IMG/VR virus record: IMGVR_UViG_3300007734_000596 | Coordinates: 1-33,442 of that record | DNA: 33,442 nt | Reading direction: 5' to 3' (one strand) | DNA from: a virus | Part shown: positions 27,372 to 33,440 of the stretch, one piece after another | Position numbering within the stretch: the stretch's first letter is position 1 | Layout of the letters: each line of letters opens with the position of its first letter | The notes under the pieces: model-generated | The model's input: the letters and a program-made list of their open reading frames with translations, nothing else | Databases searched by the model: none | Told to the model about the DNA's origin: nothing | Position numbers and translations under genes: made by a program

Positions 27372-29917
27372 GATGGGAGCGAGCGGGTCACGCCGGCCCG
27401 TTCGAGGCCGAGGCAGAAGTATCGGACGGTGTCCCATGCGTGATCGTCGCCCTTGACCTTCATTTCGTCGGCGCTGGTCTGCGGCGCCCATTGCAGGCCG
27501 GTCATCTCGCGGATCGCGTTCGTACAGCAGTCGTGGAACACGATGTGAGGCCGGCGCTCGGCGTCGAGGGCAAGGCGGCGCTCCACCGCGTCGTAGCCCG
27601 CGCGGCGGGCCTTCACGGCGGGCATACACCGGATGTCGTACTGCCGGTGCAAAGTGGCGATCGAGTTGGTATCTTCGGGGTCCGCCCAGCGCATTTCGAT
27701 GTGCTCGCGGCGCCCGGTGCCCTTGCAGTCCTGACAGATTGTCACGCCGTCGGGGCCTTTCGCCTGCCCCTGAGCGCCCGCAATCAACCACGTCCACCAG
27801 TCGGGGGAGCCGACGACAGCGGGCGTCTCTCCGCCGGGCCAGCACGACGGGCAGAGCTCGGCCTCGTGGATGGCCTGGGCATGGTCCAGCGTGGTCCGCT
27901 CGGGTTGGTAGCGCTCGCGGTAGACGTGCAGCACGTCGTCGGGAGCGAGGGCGCCCCACAGGTGGACGAATGGATCGCGCACGCCGAAGTCAATCGCGGT
28001 GAACCGGCGCCAGTCGGTCGGGATCGGGAAGGAGGGCACAACGTGGACCTCCCGCCGGAAGCCCGGGTGAACGCGGCCCTCGGCCTCGGTGATCGCGCCT
28101 TTCTTGCGGCTCGCGGCGTCGAAGCCTGTCCCGATGAGCTTGCGGAGGTAGGAGGCGGGGACGTGTGGGTTGTCCTCTCCGTCGAGGGGCGGCGGATGGG
28201 CCTCGTCAGCCGGCGGTGCTTCGCCCTTGTCCTCCCAGCCGACCAGCGAGCGCATCAGCGGCGTCCAGCCGGACAGGGGCGTCAGGGTGAAGACCTCAAG
28301 CCCGTGATGGTCAGCCAGTCGGAGGCGGCCCTCCTTCACCACCCCATCGTCGCGCGGCTCCTCATCCCACCAAATGCCGTGGATCTTGGCCCCTTGGAAG
28401 GCGTCACGGCCTTGCTCCACCACCTTGTTGACGATGACGCCGCCGCCGGGGAGGGTCATCGTCGCCTGCCCCTTCTGCGTCCAGTTTTTGCCGACGCAGC
28501 CCGGTGGCAGGTAACCCTCAATCGCCGGGCGCATAAATTCCATCGCCGTGTCCCAGGTCAGCGAGACGGCCCACACGCGACCGGGGCCCTCTTGGATGCG
28601 GGAGAGGTCGGCGCGGTTGATGCGGGCCCACTCCTTGACGGCGGGGTCATTTCGACCGAGTGCCATGGCAACGCAAATGGCGGCGCCGAGTCGGGTCTTT
28701 CCGCTGTTGTGGTGGTAGGCGGGGCCGACCTTGAAGCAGTTGGGGCCCGGTACCACCAGATCGTAGTGGTAATCGGTGCGGTCATACGTTACGGTTACCA
28801 CCTCAAGAGGGGGTGAGCATGAAGCCGTACAACTATCGAGAATGGCCCGTCGATCAGATCCGCCAGTGGGTGGAGGTTGACGGGAAGACCCATCAATGGA
28901 TCGGGGATCAACTCGGGACAACGCCGAAGCAGATCCACAAAATCTGCAAGCGGGAAGGGGTGAAGTCGCAACGCCGGGGGCCCCGCGCTGGGCCGGGGCA
29001 TCCAAACTGGAAGGGTGGTCGTCATCTGGATGTTGACGGCTACTGGATGGTGTGGGTGGCGGATCATCCGGGGGTACGGAAGCGTCCTGGTCGGGCGGGC
29101 TCCCAAGGGTACATCTTCGAGCATCGGCTGGTGATGGAGGCCAAACTCGGGCGCTACCTTGATCCCCAAGAGGTCGTTCATCACCTGAACGGCAAGAACG
29201 ACGACAACCGACCGGAGAATCTGGAGTTGTTCGCGTGCAACGCGGACCATCTTCGGGCCGAGTTGACGGGCCGGTGCCCAAACTGGACGGAGGATGGGAA
29301 GCGCCGGATGAGAGAAGGGCATCTTGGGCCCGGAGTGCGGCAACGGCGCGCCATTCACCCGATCGAAGCATCACCCGGTGAGCCCCCGTCGCCGTGAAAC
29401 TCGACCCGTCGGAGAGGTCCACCCGGTAGAGCGGGTCGGGCCCCTTGCGGGCGGTGGGGAAGGCGAGCGCGATCACCTCCTCGCCTTCGTACCACGCCAG
29501 AACGTGGACGGGCCCGGCGATGCTGTCGATGCGCCGATCGATGCCTTCCACCGGGTCGTAGATCAACGTCTCCCCGGCGAGGCAGCGATTCCCTCCTCTC
29601 ACCACCAGCGTATCCACCGACGGCCTCAGCGAATGGAGCGCCGCCCGCTGGGATGTCCGCTGCTCGACCACGCCGCACCGCGGACAGCGGAAGTCCACCC
29701 CACACGGCACCATTTCGACCGCCGGACAGGCGCGGCAGTGAGGCGCCCACGCGCGAAACCGAGCGATGGGGTGCTCCTGCCACCTTCGGTCAGCGGCGAT
29801 CAGCGCCTCGGCGGTCTTGCCAAGTTCCCCGCCCCGCCGCCGGCAGAGCTCCAGATAGATCGCGCGGGGCTCCCCGTGGAGTTCCCGCACGTCGATCGCG
29901 GCGAGGTCAAGGGGCAT
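27368..29917 (-). CDS. terL: Terminase large subunit interrupted by an intein, 849 aa (556 after splicing)
   Basis: Extein parts: an N-terminal zinc ribbon (CRACPAVEM...CGVDFRCPRCGV, residues 61-82), the Walker A P-loop formed by VVRGGNR joined to SGKTRLG after splicing, Walker B IHGIWWDEEP, and an RNase H-like nuclease with AIDFGVRDPF, an acidic RWADPEDTNS and GDDHAWDTVRY. A Cys-pair insert (CPSCWPGG and CQDCKGTG) interrupts the nuclease domain. TerL pumps and cuts genome concatemers with TerS. Residues 112-404 are an intein (28706-29584). Spliced length (556) is normal for this family; unspliced, the P-loop is broken and the motor should be dead. Start ATG 29917 overlaps TerS by 11 nt without a clear ribosome site. 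Confidence 0.9.
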   Translation of the reverse strand: MPLDLAAIDVRELHGEPRAIYLELCRRRGGELGKTAEALIAADRRWQEHPIARFRAWAPHCRACPAVEMVPCGVDFRCPRCGVVEQRTSQRAALHSLRPSVDTLVVRGGNRCLAGETLIYDPVEGIDRRIDSIAGPVHVLAWYEGEEVIALAFPTARKGPDPLYRVDLSDGSSFTATGAHRVMLRSGEWRAVAALRAQDALLSSGASHPPSSLGTGPSTRPEDGPRCTRTTPDSPVGCRRSCRSGDERPLGDQGSARVWPPSPADARRCTLGSPPDQDASVPPDDPPPTPSSSRQHPDDDHPSSLDAPAQRGAPGVATSPLPACRFCGSASALSRVDPRSIDGSSRQPPPTGGSDRRAILDSCTASCSPPLEVVTVTYDRTDYHYDLVVPGPNCFKVGPAYHHNSGKTRLGAAICVAMALGRNDPAVKEWARINRADLSRIQEGPGRVWAVSLTWDTAMEFMRPAIEGYLPPGCVGKNWTQKGQATMTLPGGGVIVNKVVEQGRDAFQGAKIHGIWWDEEPRDDGVVKEGRLRLADHHGLEVFTLTPLSGWTPLMRSLVGWEDKGEAPPADEAHPPPLDGEDNPHVPASYLRKLIGTGFDAASRKKGAITEAEGRVHPGFRREVHVVPSFPIPTDWRRFTAIDFGVRDPFVHLWGALAPDDVLHVYRERYQPERTTLDHAQAIHEAELCPSCWPGGETPAVVGSPDWWTWLIAGAQGQAKGPDGVTICQDCKGTGRREHIEMRWADPEDTNSIATLHRQYDIRCMPAVKARRAGYDAVERRLALDAERRPHIVFHDCCTNAIREMTGLQWAPQTSADEMKVKGDDHAWDTVRYFCLGLERAGVTRSLPS
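28706..29584 (-). mobile_element. Intein in the TerL P-loop, with an antisense HNH gene in place of a HEN domain
   Basis: Boundaries: Cys1 (codon 29584-29582) after GGNR, and final HHN (Asn codon 28708-28706) before Ser+1 of SGKT. Block A: CLAGETLIYDPVEG. Block B: SSFTATGAHRVM with TxxH at positions 66-69. Block F/G: TDYHYDLVVPGPNCFKVG, then PAYHHN. Splicing parts add up to about 126 residues (about 92 N-terminal plus 34 C-terminal), the size of a mini-intein. The roughly 167-residue middle is Pro/Ser/Arg-rich and lacks any in-frame LAGLIDADG or HNH motif. On the other strand this stretch is a complete HNH gene. All splicing residues are intact, so splicing is expected. Confidence 0.85.
28819..29397 (+). 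CDS. HNH homing endonuclease, encoded antisense inside the intein, 192 aa
   Basis: The only rightward gene in the window. Residues 26-46 form an HTH-like segment (WIGDQLGTTPKQIHKICKRE), followed by NWKGGRHLDVDGYWMVWVAD and the HNH_3-type core FEHRLVMEAKLGRYLDPQEV, VHHLNGKNDDNRPENLELF (His121-His122, Asn124, Asn134). This is a standard phage homing endonuclease arrangement. Start ATG 28819 has AAGAGGGGG about 8 bp upstream; GTG 28813 is an alternative. The last ~30 residues (HLGPGVRQRRAIHPIEASPG...) lie opposite intein block B and look like read-through rather than a domain. It would cleave intein-free terL to spread the element. No strong promoter is visible upstream. Confidence 0.85.
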   Translation: MKPYNYREWPVDQIRQWVEVDGKTHQWIGDQLGTTPKQIHKICKREGVKSQRRGPRAGPGHPNWKGGRHLDVDGYWMVWVADHPGVRKRPGRAGSQGYIFEHRLVMEAKLGRYLDPQEVVHHLNGKNDDNRPENLELFACNADHLRAELTGRCPNWTEDGKRRMREGHLGPGVRQRRAIHPIEASPGEPPSP

Positions 29918-30407
29918 CAGTCCGGGGGGCGACCGCCGCGAGTTGGGCCGCGAGTTGGGCCTCCAGATCCTCCGTCGGCGTCTCGGCGGTCTTCGTGGTG
30001 CGAACGTTCGCCGATAGGTCGATCTCCTGTTTCGGCGCGTGGCCGGCGCGGTCGAGGATGGCCGTTGCCGCCCGGATGATCACGTCCTCATTGCCAGAGG
30101 CGAGCCGATTGACAAGCGCGCGAGCCGCTTCCATTGCCGCCGCCTTTAGCGCGTTCTTGGTCTCCGCATGGCACGTCAACTGCCATTCAAGTAGTGCCGC
30201 CTGGAATGGCTCAGAGGCGAAAATCTCCCGAGCGTTCCCGTAGGAATGGCCCGCCACCTCCGCCGCCTCTTTGACTGACGGCATGGAAAGCCCGGTATAG
30301 GCCATGAAGAGGGCACGCGCACGCGGTCGAAGCGCCGAAAAGGCAACGCCGAAATTGTCGGCCTTTGGCGTCCCGTCGTCACTGTCATCCGGTTGACATT
30401 TTGTCAC
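29907..30407 (-). CDS. terS: Terminase small subunit (TerS-like), 166 aa
   Basis: The N-terminal half has an HTH-like DNA-binding segment (LFMAYTGLSMPSVKEAAEVA, GHSYGNAREIFASEPFQAAL) and then helices for oligomerisation (KNALKAAAMEAARALVNRLA), with an acidic C-terminus. This is the usual TerS layout: recognition of the packaging site and recruitment of TerL, encoded next. The start is GTG 30407 (ACA AAA TGT CAA...), with AAGGGG about 9 bp upstream. A TGACA-TTT-TGTCA palindrome overlaps the first codons. Stop TGA 29907, 11 nt into terL. Confidence 0.75.
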   Translation of the reverse strand: MTKCQPDDSDDGTPKADNFGVAFSALRPRARALFMAYTGLSMPSVKEAAEVAGHSYGNAREIFASEPFQAALLEWQLTCHAETKNALKAAAMEAARALVNRLASGNEDVIIRAATAILDRAGHAPKQEIDLSANVRTTKTAETPTEDLEAQLAAQLAAVAPRTDAP

Positions 30408-30416
30408 GGCTTGTCA
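30394..30416. promoter_or_regulatory. TGACA-N3-TGTCA operator at the TerS start codon
   Basis: TGACA-TTT-TGTCA (30394-30406) plus a third half-site TGTCA (30412-30416) overlap the TerS GTG start and ribosome site. No -10/-35 pair is visible between TerS and the upstream gene, so binding here would block elongation or act with the site at 30779. Confidence 0.55.
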
Positions 30417-30749
30417 CCCCTTCGCGATCGAGACTTCAACCGCCGTCCGAGCCCGCCCCATCCGAGGCAGAGTAACCGGCAGCGCCAGCAAGGTCGGCCA
30501 GCACACGAGCGAGAGCCCGCCCATCCATCCTGAGATCCGGGCCTGCCTCCGCCACTCGGCGAGGTGCGGCACCGCGTCACCCGCCCCACACTCGCGGAGC
30601 ACAGCGGCAGCGGCGGCCTCGGCAGAGCGGCCCTTGACCGGCATCGTGTAGCCGTCCACCGTGATCGACCCATGGCGGGCCTCAACGGCGACGGGGTGAG
30701 CGCCCCAAGGGCAGGCGGCGAGAGCGGCGGAGAGCATGAGGATCAGCAT
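30414..30749 (-). CDS. Lipoprotein-like membrane protein, 111 aa
   Basis: MLILMLSAALAAC ends with an LAAC lipobox, so a lipoprotein signal or N-terminal anchor is likely. A second hydrophobic segment (ISGWMGGLSLVCWPTLLALP, about residues 72-91) precedes a basic tail. The middle (EARHGSITVDGYTMPVKGRS) is soluble. No family recognised. Its start, ATG 30749, is 6 bases after TATAGG with no ribosome site, which suggests a leaderless mRNA and argues against the longer frame that begins at 30818. It precedes TerS with a 6-bp gap. It could be a superinfection-exclusion or lysis-related protein, but that is only inference. Confidence 0.6.
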   Translation of the reverse strand: MLILMLSAALAACPWGAHPVAVEARHGSITVDGYTMPVKGRSAEAAAAAVLRECGAGDAVPHLAEWRRQARISGWMGGLSLVCWPTLLALPVTLPRMGRARTAVEVSIAKG

Positions 30750-30755
30750 GGAACA

Positions 30756-30791
30756 CCTATACCCGTTCAACGGTGGTTTGACAAAATGTCG
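30756..30791 (-). promoter_or_regulatory. Leaderless promoter TTGTCA-N17-TATAGG with operator-like half-palindrome
   Basis: TTGTCA (30784-30779), 17 bp, TATAGG (30761-30756), 6 bp, ATG 30749. TGACA-AAA-TGTCG (30779-30791; one mismatch to the TGACA-N3-TGTCA site) overlaps the -35. This is the likely promoter for the packaging genes. Confidence 0.7.
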
Positions 30792-30818
30792 CGCGCCCAC
30801 TTGCGCCCGACTTGACAT

Positions 30819-30838
30819 CGTGGTCTAAGCTCACCACG
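30819..30838. repeat. Short inverted repeat in the 30750-30937 gap
   Basis: CGTGGT-ctaagctc-ACCACG, a 6-bp stem with an 8-nt loop, lies between the packaging promoter and the 72-aa gene stop at 30938. A plus-strand TTGACA at 30812-30817 has no matching -10. The remainder of the gap (30839-30937) shows nothing I can identify. Confidence 0.4.
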
Positions 30839-30937
30839 CGGACGCTCACACTCGGGAAAAGCCCCACGGTAGAGAGCGGCGGTAGGGCACGGCGGCGCCA
30901 GCCAGCCGGGGCCGGGACTTCCCACCCTGAACGCCGG

Positions 30938-31156
30938 CTAATCCACAAGGCCCATCTCCCACGGGAGATATACCGCCCGCCCCTTGGCATCGGCGAGATC
31001 GTCAAAGCCGACCTCCACCGCCATGATCGCACCGTCTGAGGTGCGCTCGACCATCAGGCGCCAGCCCTCGCTGTCGGCCTCGACGAGCAAGATCAGGCCC
31101 TCGTAGCGGGCATCGTAGGCGGTCGGGCCGCCCCTCCATGTCACGATCGGCGTCAT
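30938..31156 (-). CDS. Unknown small protein, 72 aa
   Basis: ATG 31156 overlaps the SLOG gene stop (ATGA). MTPIVTWRGGPTAYDARYEG, LILLVEADSEGWRLMVERTS, then DGAIMAVEVGFDDLADAKGR reads as a small alpha/beta protein, with strands around a central hydrophobic core. No family recognised. It is the last gene before the packaging promoter region. Confidence 0.65.
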   Translation of the reverse strand: MTPIVTWRGGPTAYDARYEGLILLVEADSEGWRLMVERTSDGAIMAVEVGFDDLADAKGRAVYLPWEMGLVD

Positions 31157-31572
31157 CGCGCGCCTCCTACCCGGACCAGTTCGACGTAGACCGGGAGCTG
31201 AAAGTGAACGGCGAAGGTGACCGCGTTTGCGGTTCCGCCGCTCACGCAGTCGTAGACCGCGACGACGACGGCATGGCGCCCGTCCTTCGCGGCCTCCCGC
31301 ATCATCCGGTAGTTTCGCCGCTTGCCCGCAAGAAACTTGCTCGCCTCCCACTCGGCCGGGGTCACGTCGAAGGCCCGCGGCGTGATGCCCCGGCTCTTGG
31401 CCCACTCGGCGGCGAGCAGGTCCACGCCCTTTGCGCCGCCGTGCCAGAGTTCGGTCACCTCGGCGATCGTGCTGTAGGCGCCCCACGGGCCGGTCACGGC
31501 GACCTCGATCGCCTTGGCCACGATGGCGGGGTCTCGGATGGATCGGCTGCCGGTGATGATGACGGTGCTCAC
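31153..31572 (-). CDS. SLOG / DUF2493 (YspA-like) nucleotide-sensing domain protein, 139 aa
   Basis: The SLOG-fold signatures are present: TVIITGSRSIRDPAIVAKAI, WHGGAKGVDLLAAEWAKSRG, a FDVTPAEWEASKFLAGKRRN segment with RNYRMM, and SGGTANAVTFA. DUF2493/YspA proteins have a Rossmann-like SLOG fold thought to bind nucleotide ligands. They are frequent in actinobacterial and other phages, with unknown function. Start GTG 31572 overlaps the upstream stop (GTGA). The Arg/Ala-rich 82 upstream codons are rejected. Confidence 0.75.
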   Translation of the reverse strand: MSTVIITGSRSIRDPAIVAKAIEVAVTGPWGAYSTIAEVTELWHGGAKGVDLLAAEWAKSRGITPRAFDVTPAEWEASKFLAGKRRNYRMMREAAKDGRHAVVVAVYDCVSGGTANAVTFAVHFQLPVYVELVRVGGAR

Positions 31573-31886
31573 GATCCACTCCGGCGGCGCGTGACCACAC
31601 AGAGCAGCACCACCCGGATCACGGTCGCCACGCCCCACCACTCGAGCGCGGTGGCGTAAGCGAGGGCGTCGAGGAGCTCCTCTTCGAGGTCGCGCGCCGT
31701 GTCGCGCCCGTTGCCCCGCTGGAGCGGCACCTCGTAGCGCTCGATCCCCAGCGCCCGCCGTGCCGCGTAGAGCTCGCGCAGCACGGCCAGCGGCTCCGCG
31801 TCGATGACCTCCTGCCACACGTCGCCGGTCGATGGGAGCGGGGCGGGCTGTCGGCCGAGGGCGGCGATTTGTTCGCGGTCGCTCAT
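31569..31886 (-). CDS. Unknown helical protein, 105 aa (weakly MazG-like)
   Basis: Start ATG 31886 follows AAGGTGG and overlaps the previous stop (ATGA). The C-terminal half TARDLEEELLDALAYATALE is reminiscent of the EExxDAxxY helix of all-alpha nucleotide pyrophosphohydrolases, but the second metal-binding helix is not evident. A hydrophobic end (WWGVATVIRVVLLCVVTRRR) could be a membrane span. I do not assign a function. Confidence 0.55.
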   Translation of the reverse strand: MSDREQIAALGRQPAPLPSTGDVWQEVIDAEPLAVLRELYAARRALGIERYEVPLQRGNGRDTARDLEEELLDALAYATALEWWGVATVIRVVLLCVVTRRRSGS

Positions 31887-33040
31887 GGATTCCACCTTCT
31901 GACTTGGCATTTCTTCACTAAGGTAGCCGCAATTGCCGCAGCGCACTCGTCACCCTTACGATCGAAGGGCGCCATTATCAGCACCCGGGCCCCGTTTGGG
32001 ATGCGGGCGGCGAGCTCGGCGGTCCAGCTCCCGGCCACCACCCCGAGCACGGCCGGCAGGCCGTCAGCGCCCGCAGCGAACCGGCGCGGGCCTGAGTCAG
32101 ATCGAAGGGCTGCCTCGCCTTCGACCACGGACATAGCACCTGACCATCCGGCATCAATGACAACCAGCCCCGACCATCGCCCAGTGGGTGACTCGGGAGT
32201 CGCTACATCGCCAGGGCGGGCGTCGGGGCCCCGACTTAGGAGCCAGCGGCCTATGTGGGATGCGACAACCATCCTGACAATGCGGCATCCCGGGGCAGGG
32301 CCGGGGCCGGCATCGTGGCGAGCCGTCTTGTGGTCCATTTCGGCGGCCACCCGCAGCACGGCGGCGAGCTCCACCAGCACCCGAGAGGCCGGATCATCGG
32401 GGTTCTCTCGCATCCCCTTGATTCGACCGTGCCGCACCCAAGCGCGCATGGTGGGGAGCGCCCGGTTGCAGATGGCTCCAGCATCCCGCAGCGGCACCCA
32501 CCCGGCCCGGTCAACATCGGCGGTCCTACCGTCGGCGGGGCGCACCGGTCGCCCGTCGCGCCATTCGAGGGTCCCGGTCGGGGTCGGCGCCGTCGGGAGG
32601 ACAGCCCCGAGCGTGCCGCACCTCACCGGCTCCCCGAGATCCGAGGGCCACGATCCGCCGGCCTCGTCATGGTCGGCCAGAGCCTCCCGGGCGTCGGCGA
32701 GGGCACAGATCAGGCGGTCCACCGAGGCGGTGAGGGGCTCGACTGGCCCGCGATTCAGGGCGGCAGCGATGTCCATGCAGGCACTGTCGATCTCGGAATG
32801 CAGGGCCAGCAGGGCATCCCTGAGCGCCGGGGCCGCGGCCTGGAGATCAAGGTAGGTACGGAACCCTTTCCTTTCCCATACCGGCTGCCCATCCTCGGAG
32901 CGCACAGCGAGACACGGGGGCGCGGGGTACGACGGCGAGTAGTGCTCCCCTCCCGGGCTGTGCGAGGGACAGCAGGCGACGTGCCAGGGGCCGAGATCGG
33001 GGAGGGCCTCGACCTCGGCGCGAGTAAGGGGCGGAATCAC
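31883..33040 (-). CDS. HTH plus TOPRIM-like protein (primase-related?), 385 aa
   Basis: Residues 1-150 form an unrecognised helical part (LTRAEVEALPDLGPWHVACC, ALLALHSEIDSACMDIAAAL). A MerR/excisionase-like HTH follows around residues 180-215 (DAGAICNRALPTMRAWVRHG). The C-terminal 110 residues have a TOPRIM-like layout: VVIDAGWSGAMSVVEGEAAL, VVAGSWTAELAARIPNGARV, LIMAPFDRKGDECAAAIAAT. The first Glu (VVEGE) is present, but the usual DxD is replaced by APFDRKG, so metal-dependent catalysis is doubtful. Phage primase-helicase TOPRIMs end similarly. Start GTG 33040 overlaps the upstream stop (GTGA), and the 70 upstream codons are rejected. Confidence 0.6.
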   Translation of the reverse strand: MIPPLTRAEVEALPDLGPWHVACCPSHSPGGEHYSPSYPAPPCLAVRSEDGQPVWERKGFRTYLDLQAAAPALRDALLALHSEIDSACMDIAAALNRGPVEPLTASVDRLICALADAREALADHDEAGGSWPSDLGEPVRCGTLGAVLPTAPTPTGTLEWRDGRPVRPADGRTADVDRAGWVPLRDAGAICNRALPTMRAWVRHGRIKGMRENPDDPASRVLVELAAVLRVAAEMDHKTARHDAGPGPAPGCRIVRMVVASHIGRWLLSRGPDARPGDVATPESPTGRWSGLVVIDAGWSGAMSVVEGEAALRSDSGPRRFAAGADGLPAVLGVVAGSWTAELAARIPNGARVLIMAPFDRKGDECAAAIAATLVKKCQVRRWNP

Positions 33041-33159
33041 GGGCACCTCCGAATGAGCATGGACACGATAGGAATCAGCCAAATAGCGGCAACGAGTACC
33101 CCGGCCAGAAGGGCCAGCCGCTCGGCCTCTTTTGTGGAATCTTCGGGTTCCGGGCTCAT
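33037..33159 (-). CDS. 40-aa membrane micro-protein
   Basis: ATG 33159 has GGAGACGAA upstream and overlaps the previous stop (ATGA). Layout: a polar N-terminus (MSPEPEDSTKEAERLA), one hydrophobic helix (LLAGVLVAAIWLIPIVSMLI) and a basic end (RRCP). Single-span, N-in or N-out uncertain. It overlaps the TOPRIM-like gene start (GTGA). Function unknown. Confidence 0.6.
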   Translation of the reverse strand: MSPEPEDSTKEAERLALLAGVLVAAIWLIPIVSMLIRRCP

Positions 33160-33440
33160 TTCGTCTCCGGCAGCGCCAGGAGGGCGGCGGGGAGGCGGCG
33201 CCAGAGAAAGTCCGCCGACGTACCCTGGATGGTAGTCGAGAAGACGGCATGAATCCATGGGACGCCGCCCTCAGTGGTTCGCATCAATACGATCTCCCCA
33301 AGGTCGGGAGTCTGATCTCCGACGCGGGCCCACGGGCCCGGCGTCAGGGTGGCGACCTCGGCGCGGAGGGCGGTCACCTCGGCCACCAGCTCCGCGCACC
33401 CCGGCTCCGTGCGCCACGTCGGCCGCTCCCTCTGGTCCAC
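33156..33440 (-). CDS. DUF551-like protein, 94 aa, 5' end uncertain at window edge
   Basis: The central WARVGDQTPDLGEIVLMRTT and the end FLWRRLPAALLALPETK resemble the DUF551 pattern (a small beta domain ending in a W/LPLP-type motif). The N-terminus has a short coiled coil (AELVAEVTALRAEVATLTPG). The visible start is GTG at 33440, two bases from the window edge, so the true start may be further upstream. It overlaps the next gene by ATGA. Confidence 0.55.
   Translation of the reverse strand: MDQRERPTWRTEPGCAELVAEVTALRAEVATLTPGPWARVGDQTPDLGEIVLMRTTEGGVPWIHAVFSTTIQGTSADFLWRRLPAALLALPETK

Noticed and set aside
28766-28800. GTGGTAA...TTACCAC inverted repeat beside the HNH start
   Set aside because: It is only 7 bp with a 22-bp loop and falls in conserved intein block F codons, so chance and protein coding explain it.
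28700-28818. Rightward promoter for the HNH gene
   Set aside because: TACGTT near 28785 could be a -10, but no -35 better than a few matches lies 16-18 bp upstream. I could not support a promoter call.
28706-29584. Group I intron as explanation for the terL interruption
   Set aside because: The frame stays open across the whole insert and intein blocks A, B, F and G are present with Cys1, TxxH and HHN/Ser+1. An intron would not encode these in frame.
30812-30840. Rightward promoter from plus-strand TTGACA at 30812
   Set aside because: No -10 hexamer at 16-18 bp and no rightward gene follows.
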